Below are positions 44,404 through 60,246 of a stretch of 64,000 nucleotides of DNA, one piece after another. The notes under the pieces were generated by a model. It made no database searches, was not told the origin of the DNA, and saw only the letters and a program-made list of their open reading frames with translations. The DNA is taken from contig CANTUR010000818.1 in assembly GCA_947683625.1 (NCBI GenBank), positions 592,501-656,500 on the forward strand, read 5' to 3'. Made by a program: the position numbers and the translations under genes. Numbering within the stretch: position 1 is the first letter of the stretch; each line of letters starts with the position of its first letter. Source of the DNA: Mallotus nudiflorus. Its lineage: Eukaryota; Streptophyta; Magnoliopsida; Malpighiales; Euphorbiaceae.

Positions 44404-45753
44404 GCTGATTTCACACTCGATGATGATGGTGTGTTGTGGATCAGTGGTAGATTGTGTGTTCCAGATATGGATGACTTAAGAGAGGAGATTTTAGAGGAAG
44501 CACATTCTACAGCCTACAGCGTTCATCCGGGTGTTACCAAGATGTACCACAGTATCAGAGATCTATACTGGTGGGATGGATTGAAGAAGGATGTCGCCGA
44601 TTATGTTGCTAAGTGCTTGACGTGTCAACAAGTGAAAGTCGAACATCAGAAGCCTTCTGGGAAGCTTCAGCCTCTTCCTATTCCCGAGTGGAAGTGGGAA
44701 AGGATAGCTATGGATTTTGTGGTCGGTTTACCTCGTTCGAAGGATGGATACGATTCCATCTGGGTGATTGTAGACAGGTTGACGAAGTCTGCACATTTCT
44801 TGCCTGTGAAAGCCACATATTCAGTTGCTAGATTGGCGAAGTTGTATGTGAAGCATATTGTGTGCCTTCATGGAGTACCTGTGTCCATTGTGTCAGATAG
44901 AGGTTCAGTGTTTACTTCTCATTTTTGGCAGAAGTTGCAAGAAGCGATGGGCACTAGGTTGGATTTCAGTACTGCTTTTCATCCTCAGACAGATGGCCAG
45001 TCTGAGAGGACGATCCAGACACTGGAAGATATGTTGAGGATGTGTGTCCTAGATTTGGGAGGTAGCTGGGATGATCATTTGCCACTTGTTGAGTTTGCAT
45101 ATAATAACAGCTACCATAGCAGTATTGGCATGGCACCATACGAGGCGTTGTATGGAAGGAAGTGTAGATCCCCGTTGTGTTGGGATGAGATTGGTAAGAG
45201 AGCTTTGACTGGACCAGAGATGGTTCAGGATGCTGCAGAGAAGGTCGCCGTGATCAAGCGCAGATTAGAGACCGCAGTTAGCAGACAGAAGAGTTATGCG
45301 GACCCTAGCCGCAGAGATGTGGAGTTTCAGGTTGGAGATTTCATTTTTCTGAAAGTATCTCCGATGAAGGGTGTGATGAGATTTGGCAGGAAGGGTAAGT
45401 TAGCACCGAGATATATTGGACCGTTTGAGATTCTGGAGAGAGTTGGCACTATTGCATATCGGTTGGATTTGCCTCCGAGTATGTCACAGGTGCATCCAGT
45501 ATTTCATATCTCGATGTTGAGGAAGTATATCTCAGACCCTTCACACGTGTTGCAACCTGACAGTGTGGAAGTGAGTGAAGATTTGACGTTTGTGGAAGAA
45601 CCTGTGGCGATCGTTGATTATCAAGTTCGACAGTTGCGATCGAAGTAGATTCCGATGGTCAAGGTTCTATGGCGTAGCGACAGAGTTGAAGAGCATACGT
45701 GGGAGACTGAAGCTGAGATGCGAGCTTCTTACCCGTATCTCTTTCCTTCTTGA
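44404..45753 (+). pseudogene. Element C integrase and chromodomain
   Basis: After a deletion of roughly 60 bp that also shifts the frame, DFTLDDDGVLWISGRLCVPDMDDL continues. The zinc region has HPGVTKMYH and CLTCQQ. The core has AMDF, SDRG and QSERTIQ, so Asp, Asp and Glu are all kept. PRYIGPFEILERVG is the GPY/F motif (45410-45450). A chromodomain (about 45590-45745) ends TWETEAEMRASYPYLF; TAG 45646 lies in it where element E has CAG. Chromodomains steer such integrases to heterochromatin. The stop codon is at 45751-45753. Confidence 0.93.
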
Positions 45754-45787
45754 TCTTGTTTTCTGGAATTCGGGGACGAATTCTTGT

Positions 45788-45800
45788 AAGGGGGGAAGAC
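45788..45800 (+). other. Polypurine tract of element C
   Basis: AAGGGGGGAAGA directly before the 3' LTR; matching tracts are found in elements D and E. Confidence 0.9.
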
Positions 45801-48800
45801 TGTAATATCCCGTGTTTTTAAAATATTTTTACACTGTACCGGGATATGCAGTGTTAATAATTTCTGTACATTATATGATATTTTTACGAGTTAATATGTA
45901 TTTAAAATCTATTTTAATTACGGTGTATTATTTTCAGTGTTTTACGTAAAATTTTCCCGAGACTTGCATTTCCGGGAAATTTTCACGTAAACAATGTATT
46001 ATTAATTATTTTAAATGTATTTACGGACTTGCATGAACTCATGCGTATTTTTAAATTATTAAATAAAGCCTGTGTGTGTATAATTATTTAATTAGGGTTT
46101 ATTATTTCCCTAATATTTTATTAATTATTTATTAGTTTTATTGTTATTTAATTATTTTTATTTAGTATAAATTTTTAAAATATTAAATTTTTATGTGTGT
46201 GGTGTATATTTGATGTGTGTAATTTAATATTATTTTAATATATAGTATAAAGTATATATATATACATATATACATCAAAATTACAAAAGTTTAGAAAATT
46301 ACACATTTGCCCCCGACTATCCCTTTCTTCCCCAATCGATTCCCTTCTCCGTTCCCGGTCGCTGCCGTGCCGTTTCTTCATCGTGGGTGTGCCGTCCGGT
46401 GTGCCACCATCTTCCCCAACCAATTCCGCCGCCTGAGGAGGCCGTTTCCGGCGCCTGGAAGTCGATTTTGGCCGGAGAAGCCGAAAATCGATCCACCATC
46501 GATCACATCGATTTCGGCCACCATTTTCGACACCGCCGGTCTCTTTCTTCTCCTTGAGCTCGGGTGAGTGTGATTCTAGCTTTGGTTTGAGCTAAAATGG
46601 TCTAGAATTGCCTAGGTTTCGATTTTGTCAATTTCGGCCTATTAGGGTTTTTGATTTTTTTGAGCTTCGAATTGGATGATTCATGAAAACTCCCTTCACA
46701 AATGTTGTTCCTAGTAGCTCAATCTACATGTACGAATTTTTGTAGAATTTTTGGAGATTTTTTGGATTTTTGGGTATTTTTGAATATTTTAATATTATTT
46801 TCTAATTTTCGGAAATTAATTATTTAAATTATGAAATTGGAGTTTATGGTTGAATTAGGTGTTGAAATGAATTATAGGAATTTATTTGGAATTTTTATGA
46901 ATTTCTAAGTATTTATTTTGAATTATTGAAGTTTATGTGATTTTGAGAAATTAGGGTTAATTGTGTTTTAAATTGAATTTAATTGGTTAATTGAGTTTAA
47001 TTATTGATATTATTGATAAATATGTTGAGAAAATTAATTTTGGATAATTTTATGATTTTTGGTGAATTTTTGAAGTAATTTAAGTATATTTATATATATA
47101 GGGGTATTTTGGTAATTTTACCCTAAATTGTCTAAAAATGTAATTTAATTGGTTTTATTAGTTATTTAAGGTATAAAAATGATTTCTACAAATTATTTAG
47201 TATTTTTAACTAATTAAAACTATTTTTTCGTGAATTATTTTCAATTATATATATAATATACGGTTTTTCTAATAAAATGAGTTTTAATCGGTTTTTACAG
47301 TGTTTTAAGGTTAATTATGTAATTTCTACCTATGAGATGTATTACTATGTTGTGAGGATATTTTTGGTATATCTGGAATATGTTCTGTGTTTGTGGACCC
47401 CGGTCGGTGGACTGTAGTTTGGAGTCCGACCGTGGGATTTTGATTGTGTTGAGCCTATTTTTCGAAGTGTATTTCCTTGCAGGGTCGGCTCTACTCTTTT
47501 GAGTAGAGAGATGTCCGTTTTACAGGGGAGGTTCTGCCGAATTTTTGGTGGAATTCTCGTAAAACGTGATGTCCAGTCGAACCCTAATTTCTGATTCTGT
47601 GTTAAATACTCTAGATTGAATTCTAGGATTTCTGTTAGGGTTTATTCTGATGTCGATTATTTATTGCTTGTTTAGTTGCGCCGAGACCGAGGGCTAGTGG
47701 ACCAGGCCCGTCAGACCCGTCTCGTGGAGCGCATTAGGTGAGTTACTATACTATATATATATGCTTAGGATGCATGATTTAGAAATGCATGTTTTATGTT
47801 GATTAAAGATGCATAAATAATTTGATTATTTCTTAAGTTTACATTAAGTATATTTTTGGTTTATTTTTGGTATATACTAAATTATATGCATATTTTGTGA
47901 ATAAAATATATTTAAAATGTTTTTAAATATATTTCCAGCTTAATTTATAATTTGATTGAATGTATTTGATATATATATACTCGAAATATATCTGGTTTAC
48001 TTTTGGTATATTTCCGGTATATATATGGATTATATTGTTATTTCATTTACATTCATGCATCATTTATTTTTGTGAATGAATGTTTTACATTATTAATGAT
48101 GAAGGATATCAATAGAACGTGCTACCTAGTGGGCAGCACTAGGACCGAGTACGTACCGGTACGCCTATAGTATTTAGGCTATATTACTAACTTATTTGTG
48201 GATATTGATTGATTATGATTATTGATATATGTGAGATATGGTTTGGAGGTGTGATTGCTGGAGCTCGGTTGACCAAGTGTCTCGGGGCCAATCACACTGG
48301 CAGTCAGACTGTTGGAGCTCGGTTGACTTAGTGTCTCAGGGCCAGTCTACTGTCCATATGGATTAAGTAGATATACTTGGAATAAGTAAGCCTGTATGGC
48401 TAGAGTGTTGTTTAACACTGTTTTCTGAGGTTGCGATATTCTAGGGTTCTATGTGATCCTTCATAAAAGAGGTTTTCAGATAAAATATATAAAAATGATT
48501 TTATTGCATCTGTGTGTAATTGCCTGTATATATACATATTATATATACTGTTGATTGTATGCATTATCACTTAGTGTGTATGTATATATATTATAGTAAT
48601 TCACTCAGTGAGGTTTGACTCCCCTCCGTTGACTATTTTTTAAGAGAGTCAACTTCTTCAGACCTCAGTAGCAGGTCGATACGCCGGATTTCTTCCGCCC
48701 CGACTTCTTTGTGTAAATTATCTACTTGAGTCTTATTTATTTTATCTAGACACTGCAGTAGTTGTGAATTAAAGTGTTGGATTTCATGTATTTTATTTTA

Positions 48801-49046
48801 AAGAAATGTATTATATTGAAACTGGATTTGTATTAAAGGGATTTTATATATGTGATGGGATTTTGATTAAATCCAGTTGATGTGAATAATATTATGATAT
48901 TATGATTTTTTTTATTTCCACTGCATATTATATGATTATTGTTGTTATGGCATGATTTATTTATTTTTAGGCTTACTACGGGTTCCGGATTCGAAAGAAT
49001 TCCCGTTCCTTAGCGCCGGTCATGGCCCCTGTTTTGGGTCGTGACA
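45801..49046 (+). mobile_element. Element C 3' LTR (3246 bp)
   Basis: It is nearly identical to 37610-40859 with the same islands (candidate ORF 46307-46567, post-acceptor hairpin 47489-47508, hairpins near 48130-48350, terminal block 48970-49046). Most differences are transitions. It is followed by ATAAC. Confidence 0.97.
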
Positions 49047-49555
49047 ATAACGCTAAGGGAAGAAGAAATAGATGGAGAAGGAACGGGGTGGTTGCTGGTT
49101 GGGCGCATGGAGACAGGGGAAGAGGAAGATGGCGTGAAGAAGAGAAAAAGAAAGAAGGGAGGGGAAGAGGAAGATGGGGTTGACCGAAATTTTTGGTTTG
49201 AAAATTCCTAAGCCACACACACACACACACACTATATATATATATATATTGTAGGTAATTTAAGTATATAATAATGTTATTAATATACCTCTAGATAAAA
49301 TAATACTACAAATATAATAGTCAATAATATTAGTGTTACAAATAAATATTTAAACAACTTAAAATAATAAGGTATGTGCATAAGAATAAAATAATGTAAA
49401 AGTAATGATATTAATAGCTCTCAATGGAATTTTAGATTTAGTACTTAAATATAATAATTTAATATATTCATTATAACAATATGAAATAAAGAAAATTTGT
49501 ATTCTCAAAAATCTCAATATCTATATAAATAATTTAAAATATTCGGGTTATTACA
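49047..49555 (-). mobile_element. Element D 3' LTR, part 2
   Basis: It begins with the second ATAAC copy of the element C target. It continues the exon-1 block and promoter side of the D LTR, including a short (CA)n(TA)n tract at 49213-49249, and ends at 49555. On the minus strand it starts TGTAATAACCCG. Confidence 0.92.
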
Positions 49556-49570
49556 GTCTCCCCCCCTTAT
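49556..49570 (-). other. Polypurine tract of element D
   Basis: ATAAGGGGGGGAGAC on the minus strand, touching the 3' LTR. Confidence 0.85.
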
Positions 49571-49616
49571 AGAAATTCGTCCCCGAATTTCAAAGAAAAG
49601 TTAGGAATTACAACGG

Positions 49617-50915
49617 CTAAGGATGAAAAAGATAGAGATAGATGGCTTGCATTTCTGATTCTGTCTTCCACGTACAGTCTTCTGCTATGTGGTTACTCTA
49701 ATGCACTTTCACTATCGGAATTTCCTGAGAGAGAAGCTAGCGAACCTGGCGATCCACAATCGCTACTGGGTACTCCTCATAAGACAAATCTTCATTGAAC
49801 TCCACTGCTTGAGGCTGAAGTACGTGAGAAGGATCAGGAATATACTTCCTCAACATAGGCACATGGAACACTGAGTGGATTCGAGATAACTCAGGTGGCA
49901 ACACTAGTCTATAGGCTACTTCCCCAACTCGTGACCGTATCTCAAAAGGTCCAATGTACCTCAGAGCCAACTTACCCTTCTTATTAAATTTTAGAACTCC
50001 CTTCATTGGAGATACCTTCAGAAACACCATATCTCTAACTAGAAAGGAAACATCATTCCTTTTGGGATTAGCATAACTTTTCTACCTGCTATATGTTGTC
50101 CTCAACCTCTACTAAATGATATGAACTTTTTCAGAAGTAATCTGCATCAACTCTTGACCTGTGAGTTGTCTCTCACCAATTTCCCAACACAAAGGTGATA
50201 TGCACTTCCTACCATACAACGCTTCATATGGAGCCATCTCAATACTTGCATGATAACTATTGTTATATGCGAATTCAATCAGTGGCAAATGATTATCCCA
50301 TTAACCTCTGAAGTCCATCACATACATCCAGAGCATATCCTCTAAAGTCTGAATGGTCCTCTCAGACTGACCATCAGTCTGAGGATGGAATGTTGTGCTG
50401 AAGTCAAGTCTGGTACCCAATGCCTTATGCAACTCTTGCCAGAAAACTAATGTAAAAGTGGCTCCTCTGTCAGATATTATACTTACTAGAACTCCATGAA
50501 GATAAACAATTCTGTTGACATACAACTGTGCCAACCTGTCAGTGGAGTATGTCTTCTTAACTGGCAAAAAGTGAGTTGACTTAGTTAACCTGTCAATGAT
50601 CACCCAAATAGCATCAAACCCACCTATCGTCTAAGGAAAACCAGTCATAAAATCCATAGCAATCATATCCCACTTCCACTCTGGGATGGGCATGGGCTGT
50701 AACAATCCTGAGGGCCTATGATGCTCTAATTTCACCTGTTGACATATGAGACACTTGGATACAAATTCTACAACATCCTTTTTCATTCCATTCCACCAGT
50801 ATGTATCCTTCAAATTATGATACATCTTAGTAGAACTTGGATGAATATTGTAAGCAAAAAAATGTGCCTCTTCTAAGATCTCTTTCCTCAGATCATCAAC
50901 GTCTGGCATACACAA
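49617..50915 (-). pseudogene. Element D integrase and chromodomain
   Basis: Right to left: MPDVDDLRKEILEEAHFFAYNIHP and CLICQQ (zinc region), AMDFMTGFP then a stop, VIIDRLTKSTHFLPV, SDRGATFTLVFWQ, QSERTIQTLEDML, so the three catalytic acidic residues remain. Then LRYIGPFEIRSRVG and a chromodomain ending TWKTESEMQAIYLYLF with its stop at 49617-49619. Internal stops include one inside the chromodomain near 49698 and one after DFRG (50300). Confidence 0.9.
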
Positions 50916-52361
50916 TCAAGTACCCAAGCGTAGAACTCCCTCACTGTCAATCACAAACTCTTCAGATTGACCCTGTTGCACCTCAAACATAATTCTCTGC
51001 AACTGTGGGTCCCCCCTTTTTTGAGCTACCTTAACTCTATCCAAGTACATAGATCGTACTCTAAACTGAGCAAAAAGGCACTTCTTAGTCACCTTCCACT
51101 GCAAACCCTGATCAATCAGCTCATGCAACTCCTGAATAATCAATCTCCTCTCAGTACTAATGTGGGTAAGACTACTTGCTGATTTTCTATTCAACGCATC
51201 AGCTACTACATTTGCCTTGCCTGGATGGTAAATAATCGAACAATCGTAGTCTTTCAAAAGTTCCATCCATCTTCTTTGCCTTAAGTTTAAATCCCTCTGC
51301 TCGAAGATATACTTTAAGCTCTTATGGTTGGTGTAGATCTCACAAGTGACACTGTATAGATAATGCCTCCAGATCTTCAGTGCGAATACAACTACTGCCA
51401 TCTCTAGATCGTGAGTGGGGTAATTCTGCTCATGCTTCTTCAACTGCCTCGAAGCATAAGTAACCACTCTGCCATTCTGCATTAGCACACATTCCAAACC
51501 TACATGGGAAGCATCATAATACACCATGTATCCATCATTACTAAAAGGTAATATTAGTACTGGAGCTGAAGTCAATAAATCCTTAAGCAACTAGAAATGC
51601 TCCTCACATCTATCAATCCACACAAATCTAACATTCTTCTGGGTTAGCCTAGTCAAAGGCGCGACAATCTTAGAAAAATCCTTCATAAATCTCCTGTAAT
51701 AGCCTGCTAAACCCAGAAAACTTCTTACTTCAGTAACCGTTGTAGGTCTTGGCCATTCAGTAATCGCCTCTATCTTCCTGGGATCCACCTGAATGCCATC
51801 TTTAGACACCGCATGGCCTAAGAATGCCACTTAGTCTAACCAGAACTCACATTTAAAAAATTTAGCATACAATTAGTGCTCTCTCAAAGTTTGCAGCACC
51901 AATCTCAAATGCATCGCATGCCCCGCCCTATTTTTTGAATAGACCAAAATATCATCAATAAATACAATCATAAATCGGTCTAAGTATGGCCTAAACACCC
52001 TATTCATCAAGTCCATAAAGGCTGATGGGGCATTAGTCAACCCAAAGGACATCACTAAGAACTCATAGTGGTCATATCTAGTCCAAAATGCTGACTTAGG
52101 TATATCCTCCCTTCTAATCCTCAACTGATGATACCTAAATCTCAAGTCAATCTTAGAGAAATGTCGAGCTCCTTGTAACTGATAAAAAAAATCATCAATC
52201 CTAGGCAGTGGATACTTGTTCTTGATGGTAACCTTATTCAGCTGTCTGTAGTCAATACAGAGTCGAAGACTACTATCCTTCTTCTTTTTAAAGAGAACCG
52301 GAGCACCCCAAGGAGACGTACTAGGCCGAATGAACCCCTTATCTAATAATTCCTGCAATTG
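50916..52361 (-). pseudogene. Element D reverse transcriptase and RNase H
   Basis: RT motifs: LCIDYRQLNKVTIKNKYPLPRIDDFF, KIDLRFRYHQL, MSFGLTNAPSAF, VFIDDILVYS (about 51930-51960). RNase H motifs: VVTYASRQLKKHEQNYPTHDLEMAVVVFALKIWRHYLYS. A TAG at 51591-51593 marks the RT/RNase H border; another stop follows LREH, and TAG near 52360 falls where C has Glu. The remainder is in one frame over long stretches. Confidence 0.9.
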
Positions 52362-53040
52362 CTATTTTAACTCCTTCAGCTCCGCAGGTGCCATCCTATA
52401 AGATGGCATAGAGATAGGATTTGTACCTGGGACAACATCAATACAAAATTCTATCTCTCTATCCAACAGCAATCCAGGTAACTCCTCTGCAAAAACATCT
52501 GTAAATTCATGTACTACTGGTACCCTCTCCACTGATCCCATTTCTACTTGAACATCTCTAACTATAGCTAGATAGCCCTGACATCCTCTACTAGGCATCT
52601 TCCTAGCTGTAATGGCAAAAATAAGAATACGGGACATGGAATTCTCAGTACCTCTAAATTTGAATTCCTCATCACCATGAATTCTTAAAATTAATTCCTT
52701 AGCTCGACAATCCACAAAAGCATAATACTGGGACAACCAATCCATTCTAAGAATCTTATCAAACTCGATCATATCCAAAAGGACCAAGTCTACCAATAAT
52801 TCTCTACCCTCTACACAGGACAAGATGGAAAGAAAATGTTTGTCTTTAACTCATCACTAAGCAGAGTCAAAATAGACAGAGGAAAACTAATCTTGGAAGG
52901 AAGACAAGCCACTTTCAAAGAAAACAAAGGAGATATAAACAAACATGTAGCACCCGAATTAAATAAGACTCTAGCCTCAGAGCAACAGACTGGAATAATA
53001 CCTACTACCACAGCATTGGATGCCTGTGCATCTTAAGGAG
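52362..53040 (-). pseudogene. Element D protease
   Basis: The active site reads VLFNSGATCLFISP (about 52940-52980), where C and element 1 have FDPGA, so the catalytic Asp is replaced by Asn. The second patch KILRMDWL is near 52740. A frame change near 52811-52823 follows the CPV end. It runs on to AELKELK at the RT start. Confidence 0.85.
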
Positions 53041-54399
53041 TCAAAGTGAAGACCCTAGCTTGACCACGTCCTAGCTGCTGTGAAGTGAATGGCTGAGTCT
53101 GTCCTTTACCTTGGCCCTGCTAGCTAGCATATTGCATCGGTCACTGCTGAGAGTACATAGGTGCCTGATACTGCTGAGGCACCTATTGCAATGGCTGAAC
53201 AATAGTAAGTGAAGATCCTTGAGCAAAAGATGTCTGGAATCCATAGTTCGGACAAACTCTAGCGAAATGTCCAAACTAACCACATCTAAAACATGCTCCT
53301 GGCATCAAGTGACAAGGACCCTAATGCACTTGACCACAAATGGCGCACGTACTAGCTCCAGACCCAGAACTACCATGCCCAGAGCTCTGCCCACTACTAC
53401 TGCTGATGCTACCACCAAATTTAACGACCCTACTACTCCTACGATCCTGAGTAAGCCGGTGCCTACTAGTCTGATGTGCCTTAAACTGTCTGCTTTGCTA
53501 AGAAGGGCCTACTGACTGAGAACTCGAGCTACCTATCTAAAATACTGGCTGATGCACCCTCTGGACAGGTCTAAAAGTGCCACTATCATATAGGTCAGGA
53601 ATGGTGTCGTGTCGGATGTGTTTGCGCTCCAACTGTCTTGCCTCCTCTACCACACTCTTGAGACTATGACCCTCTGGTCGAATACCAATATAGGCTGAGC
53701 CTAATCCAGTCATATACAACTCTACTACCCTGGCGACATCCTGTCTCACATCCTCAGCATGCCTCATCAGTCTGTAGAACTCCCAAGTATAGTCCTCCAC
53801 TGAATGATCTCTCCTATCAATGTTAAGCAACTGCCATTTGTAGTTCTCTCACATAGATGAAGGATAGAAGAATCTCATGAACTGCTCCTTAAATCCCAAC
53901 CATGTCATTGTCGTCATGAAAGGCTGAATAGACTGCATAAACCAGTCCTAAGCTGCTGTTAAGGCTGATAGCTCTGCAATCATAATCCTCTAGTAGTCAG
54001 AATACCCATATATGGTCTTGGACTCGATGGTATTAATGAAATCCAAAGCATCCCCAGTACCATCAAAATGAACTCGCCCCACTCTGGAGTATAGTAAGGC
54101 TGCATCAGCATCTGACATCCCCTGAGTCTATCGCTGAAGCATCTACTACACAGTAGGCATCGCCTGATTAAGAGCTACCAAGCCCTAGTTAATACTCGCC
54201 ATGCCAGCTGCAAAGACTGCAGGATCCTCTATTGGAATCTGAGGCTCTGTTGGAGGCTGATCCTGCCTCTAAGCTGCTGCCACTCTAGCTCTACCCCTAC
54301 CTCTAGGTCGAGGGGCAGGAGGGAGAATTTCATCCTAAAATGACTACTCATCGTCATTAGGTTTGCATCTACAATAAGGGCATTCCGAGCACACCTCAT
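53041..54399 (-). pseudogene. Element D gag
   Basis: ATG at 54399-54397, preceded by TTATCTTTTCAG as in element C. The N-terminus is rich in Pro/Arg. The capsid-like stretch includes AALLYSRVGRVHFDGTGDALDFI and FKEQFMRFFYPS. CAICGQVH-stop-GPC and CFRCG-stop-FGHFARVCP show the zinc knuckle with TAG in place of CAG found in element C at both sites. Many stops; the frame is also shifted near the start. Confidence 0.85.
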
Positions 54400-54561
54400 T
54401 CTGAAAAGATAATAAAACTAAGATTTAAAATAAGATAAGAATACAGACTTGGATGCTAAAACCAAAAGGCAAGAGGTCAATAAATGACATTTAACAACCT
54501 AAGTACCACAGTATTATGAGAAAAAGACAGACATCGACAGTCAAAAGCATGAAAAATGAGC

Positions 54562-54579
54562 CAAAGCTCTAATACCAAC
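54562..54579 (-). other. Primer-binding site of element D, one base changed
   Basis: TGGTATTAGAGCTTTGG on the minus strand; C has TGGTATCAGAGC. The change is C to T. Confidence 0.85.
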
Positions 54580-54581
54580 TT

Positions 54582-57828
<3,247 letters not shown>

Positions 57829-58790
57829 TAATTTTTGACTTATTTTATGTATAGAGACAAATATTTTTAGTATACTTATAAATAATAAGATTATATCAAA
57901 TTTATATATATATATATATATATATATTGTGATTTTATTTTAAGTTTATATAATCAGATAAATTTTAGTTCAATTCAAATAATATTATATAATTTAAAAT
58001 TAAATTAAATCAAATGTAAATGAATTGAAAATCTAATTTTAAGTGTGAGAATTAAGTATAAAAAAAAAAAATTAGCATAGGGGTAGTTATAATTTATAAC
58101 TACGGGGCAAAATTTACAAATCCGTCCCCGCATGTATTTCTCACACCTCTCTTCTTTAATCCCCCGACAATTTGAGAATTAAAAAAAACAATAGTATAAG
58201 AATGACATTTTTAAAAATATAATATATTTTCTAAAAATCGATTAAGTTACTAAAATATAACCCATTATTATTTGAGGAAAAAAAAATAAAAAAGCTATAC
58301 TATATCTATCCAAATTTTTCTTTTTTTGCCGTCTTCTCTTTTGTTCCCATTTTTTCTTACCTTTGTTTTAAAATTTTTCTGTGTATAAGTAGAATTTATA
58401 ATTGTGAATTCTATATTTTTGAACATCCAATTTATAAATATTAGTTTTATCCATTCAAAAATATCAAAAGGAAAAAAAAAATTTATATTCCGTCCAAAAA
58501 AATATATATTTCTCTGACTGTACATGTGCCTGAAACAGTTCTCAAATGCTATTTTATGATTTTGTTCTTGCACATATCCTTTTATTATATCTGGACAAAA
58601 TTCTGATAATTATAAAATAAGAAATCAAAGTAACTTGGTCTATTTGGTCAAAGAAACATGCTTCATAATACAACTGATAGAACCCAAAACTGGTAGGATT
58701 AAGCAGCAAAATCTCAAAAACATTCATTAACTAGAAAAAAGATCAATATTAAACACAAATTAAAGTAGGGAGAATCTAGATTATTTTGAG
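57829..58790. other. AT-rich host DNA, no gene seen
   Basis: It contains a short (AT)n run at 57905-57928 and poly-A/T runs. An open minus-strand frame at 58295-58573 is Asn/Lys/Phe-rich and has no sign of being a gene. Confidence 0.5.
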
Positions 58791-58793
58791 TGA

Positions 58794-59120
58794 TCAATTG
58801 CTAGAATCCCAATAGTTGGCAACATCACTTAACTCTCGATGGCAGCTCTGATCATCGTTTTTTATCATGCAAGAAGAGGATGAGGAGAAGGGCCAAAGCG
58901 ATGTTGAAGAAGAAGAAGAAGAAAGTTGAGGAAGGTTTCTTCTGTAAAGAACTGCAGATTCCTTGTGCTTTAACTCTCTGTCTTCTTGTTCATGATCACC
59001 ATCTCCAAACTTCTGGTTTTTCTGCATGTGAACAACATTTGTAACAACGGTGGATGATTTAGGAGGACGTGGGTAGAAGAAATCCGTAGGAAAGAAGTAA
59101 TATTGAAGAAGCCCAGCCAT
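58794..59120 (-). CDS. Small single-exon host protein, 108 aa, function unknown
   Basis: The frame from ATG 59120 to TAG 58794 starts MAGLLQYYFFPTDFFYPRPP, has a mixed, charged middle (VHMQKNQKFGDGDHEQEDRELKHKE), then AVLYRRNLPQLSSSSSS and a Ser-rich C-terminus. Composition is unlike the low-complexity frames around it. A TATA-like TATATATACATATAAG lies about 65-90 bp upstream on the minus strand (59184-59205). There is no signal peptide or membrane span. The N-terminal aromatic/proline motif looks like those of small uncharacterised plant proteins, but I cannot name a family. It is the only candidate host gene in the window. Confidence 0.55.
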   Translation of the reverse strand: MAGLLQYYFFPTDFFYPRPPKSSTVVTNVVHMQKNQKFGDGDHEQEDRELKHKESAVLYRRNLPQLSSSSSSTSLWPFSSSSSCMIKNDDQSCHRELSDVANYWDSSN

Positions 59121-59183
59121 TAAACTAAACCCAAGATCAAGAAAATGTAATATTTGTGTACTGCTGGCATGTGCACAAGTTCT

Positions 59184-59205
59184 TATATGTATATATACAA
59201 AAAAA
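59184..59205 (-). promoter_or_regulatory. TATA-like box of the 108-aa gene
   Basis: Minus-strand GTATATATACATATAAG, 65-90 bp upstream of the ATG, a usual plant distance allowing a short 5' leader. Confidence 0.4.
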
Positions 59206-59384
59206 TTTCAATGGCTTGGTTTTCAAGTTATGGCCCTATGTTTTCCATGGATTATTTTGTGTCTTCACCGGTTTGGATTTTTTACTTTTATATCAACTGG
59301 AACAACAACCAAGAAGAAGGTTCTTTGTTGGGGTGGAAAATTATTAGAAGCAGTTGCCATTACAGATACAATAATAGTATATAA

Positions 59385-60246
59385 CTATACATAGAATAAT
59401 TTTCTTCTCCTTTTTCGCATTTTGTTTTATATACGGTTGAATGTCTTTCGTTTATTGCATTCATCTCCTTTTACTAGTCAAGTTTAAATCCAACTTACAT
59501 TAAAATCATTTATTTTTCTTCAAGAAATCTATAAACTATATATATTATTTATACTATTGTTTATATCTATGCAAAATGTAGCTTTATTATTCATATTAAA
59601 ATAAAACACAAGATCCATATTTTATTTAAAAGTTTTTTGAAAATTTTAACATAAACTGTAATATATTTGATATATATCTTTTTTAATTTTCTGATTTTGC
59701 AATAATCTAAATTGCTAACTCTATTTTTAAAATGAATACTAAAATTATTAAACTATTATAAAATTTTCATAAATTAATATTTTATAAAATTTTTTAGTAT
59801 TTAGACTATAACATGTGTAATATATGAATTATGATTAAGAATCATTATTTAGGTATATTATTAATAATCTATAAATATTTATTGTATCAATAAATAAATA
59901 AAAAGAAATTTAAAATACAAAAGAGTTGTAGGAAACAAAAGTAAACAAAATTTATTAAACTAATTAAAAAATAATTATTTCTAAAAGTTTTTATCCATCT
60001 AGATCGCACATAAAAGAAGATAAGGGTGGTTAAATTTCTTTTTTCTTTTGTTGTAAAAAGAAAATGCCCAAATTATTGAATCATTTTAAAAAAGACCTAT
60101 TTTTTTTCTTTTTTTCTATCGATTCTATATATAAGTTACCTTTTTTTTTTTTTAAAGAAGAATCAAAGAAATATTTATTAATTAATTTTTCAAATTTCAA
60201 TTAATCTAATATTTAATTTAAATTTTAACTTTTTTAAGTTGAATAA
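59385..60246. other. AT-rich host DNA, no gene seen
   Basis: Long A/T runs and poly-pyrimidine stretches (60090-60150); no open frame or repeat of note. Confidence 0.5.

Larger units (their letters stand above)
37610..49046 (+). mobile_element. Element C: young Tekay/Del-like chromovirus, 11.4 kb, TSD ATAAC
   Basis: Two LTRs (37610-40859 and 45801-49046) enclose a primer-binding site, gag-pol with chromodomain and a polypurine tract. ATAAC flanks it (37605-37609 and 49047-49051). By eye the LTRs differ at roughly 25 substitutions plus a few 1-2 bp indels in 3.25 kb, below one per cent, so insertion was recent. It sits inside the 3' LTR of element D. Despite its youth, gag-pol has nine in-frame stops and a frameshifting deletion, so it is not autonomous. 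Confidence 0.97.
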
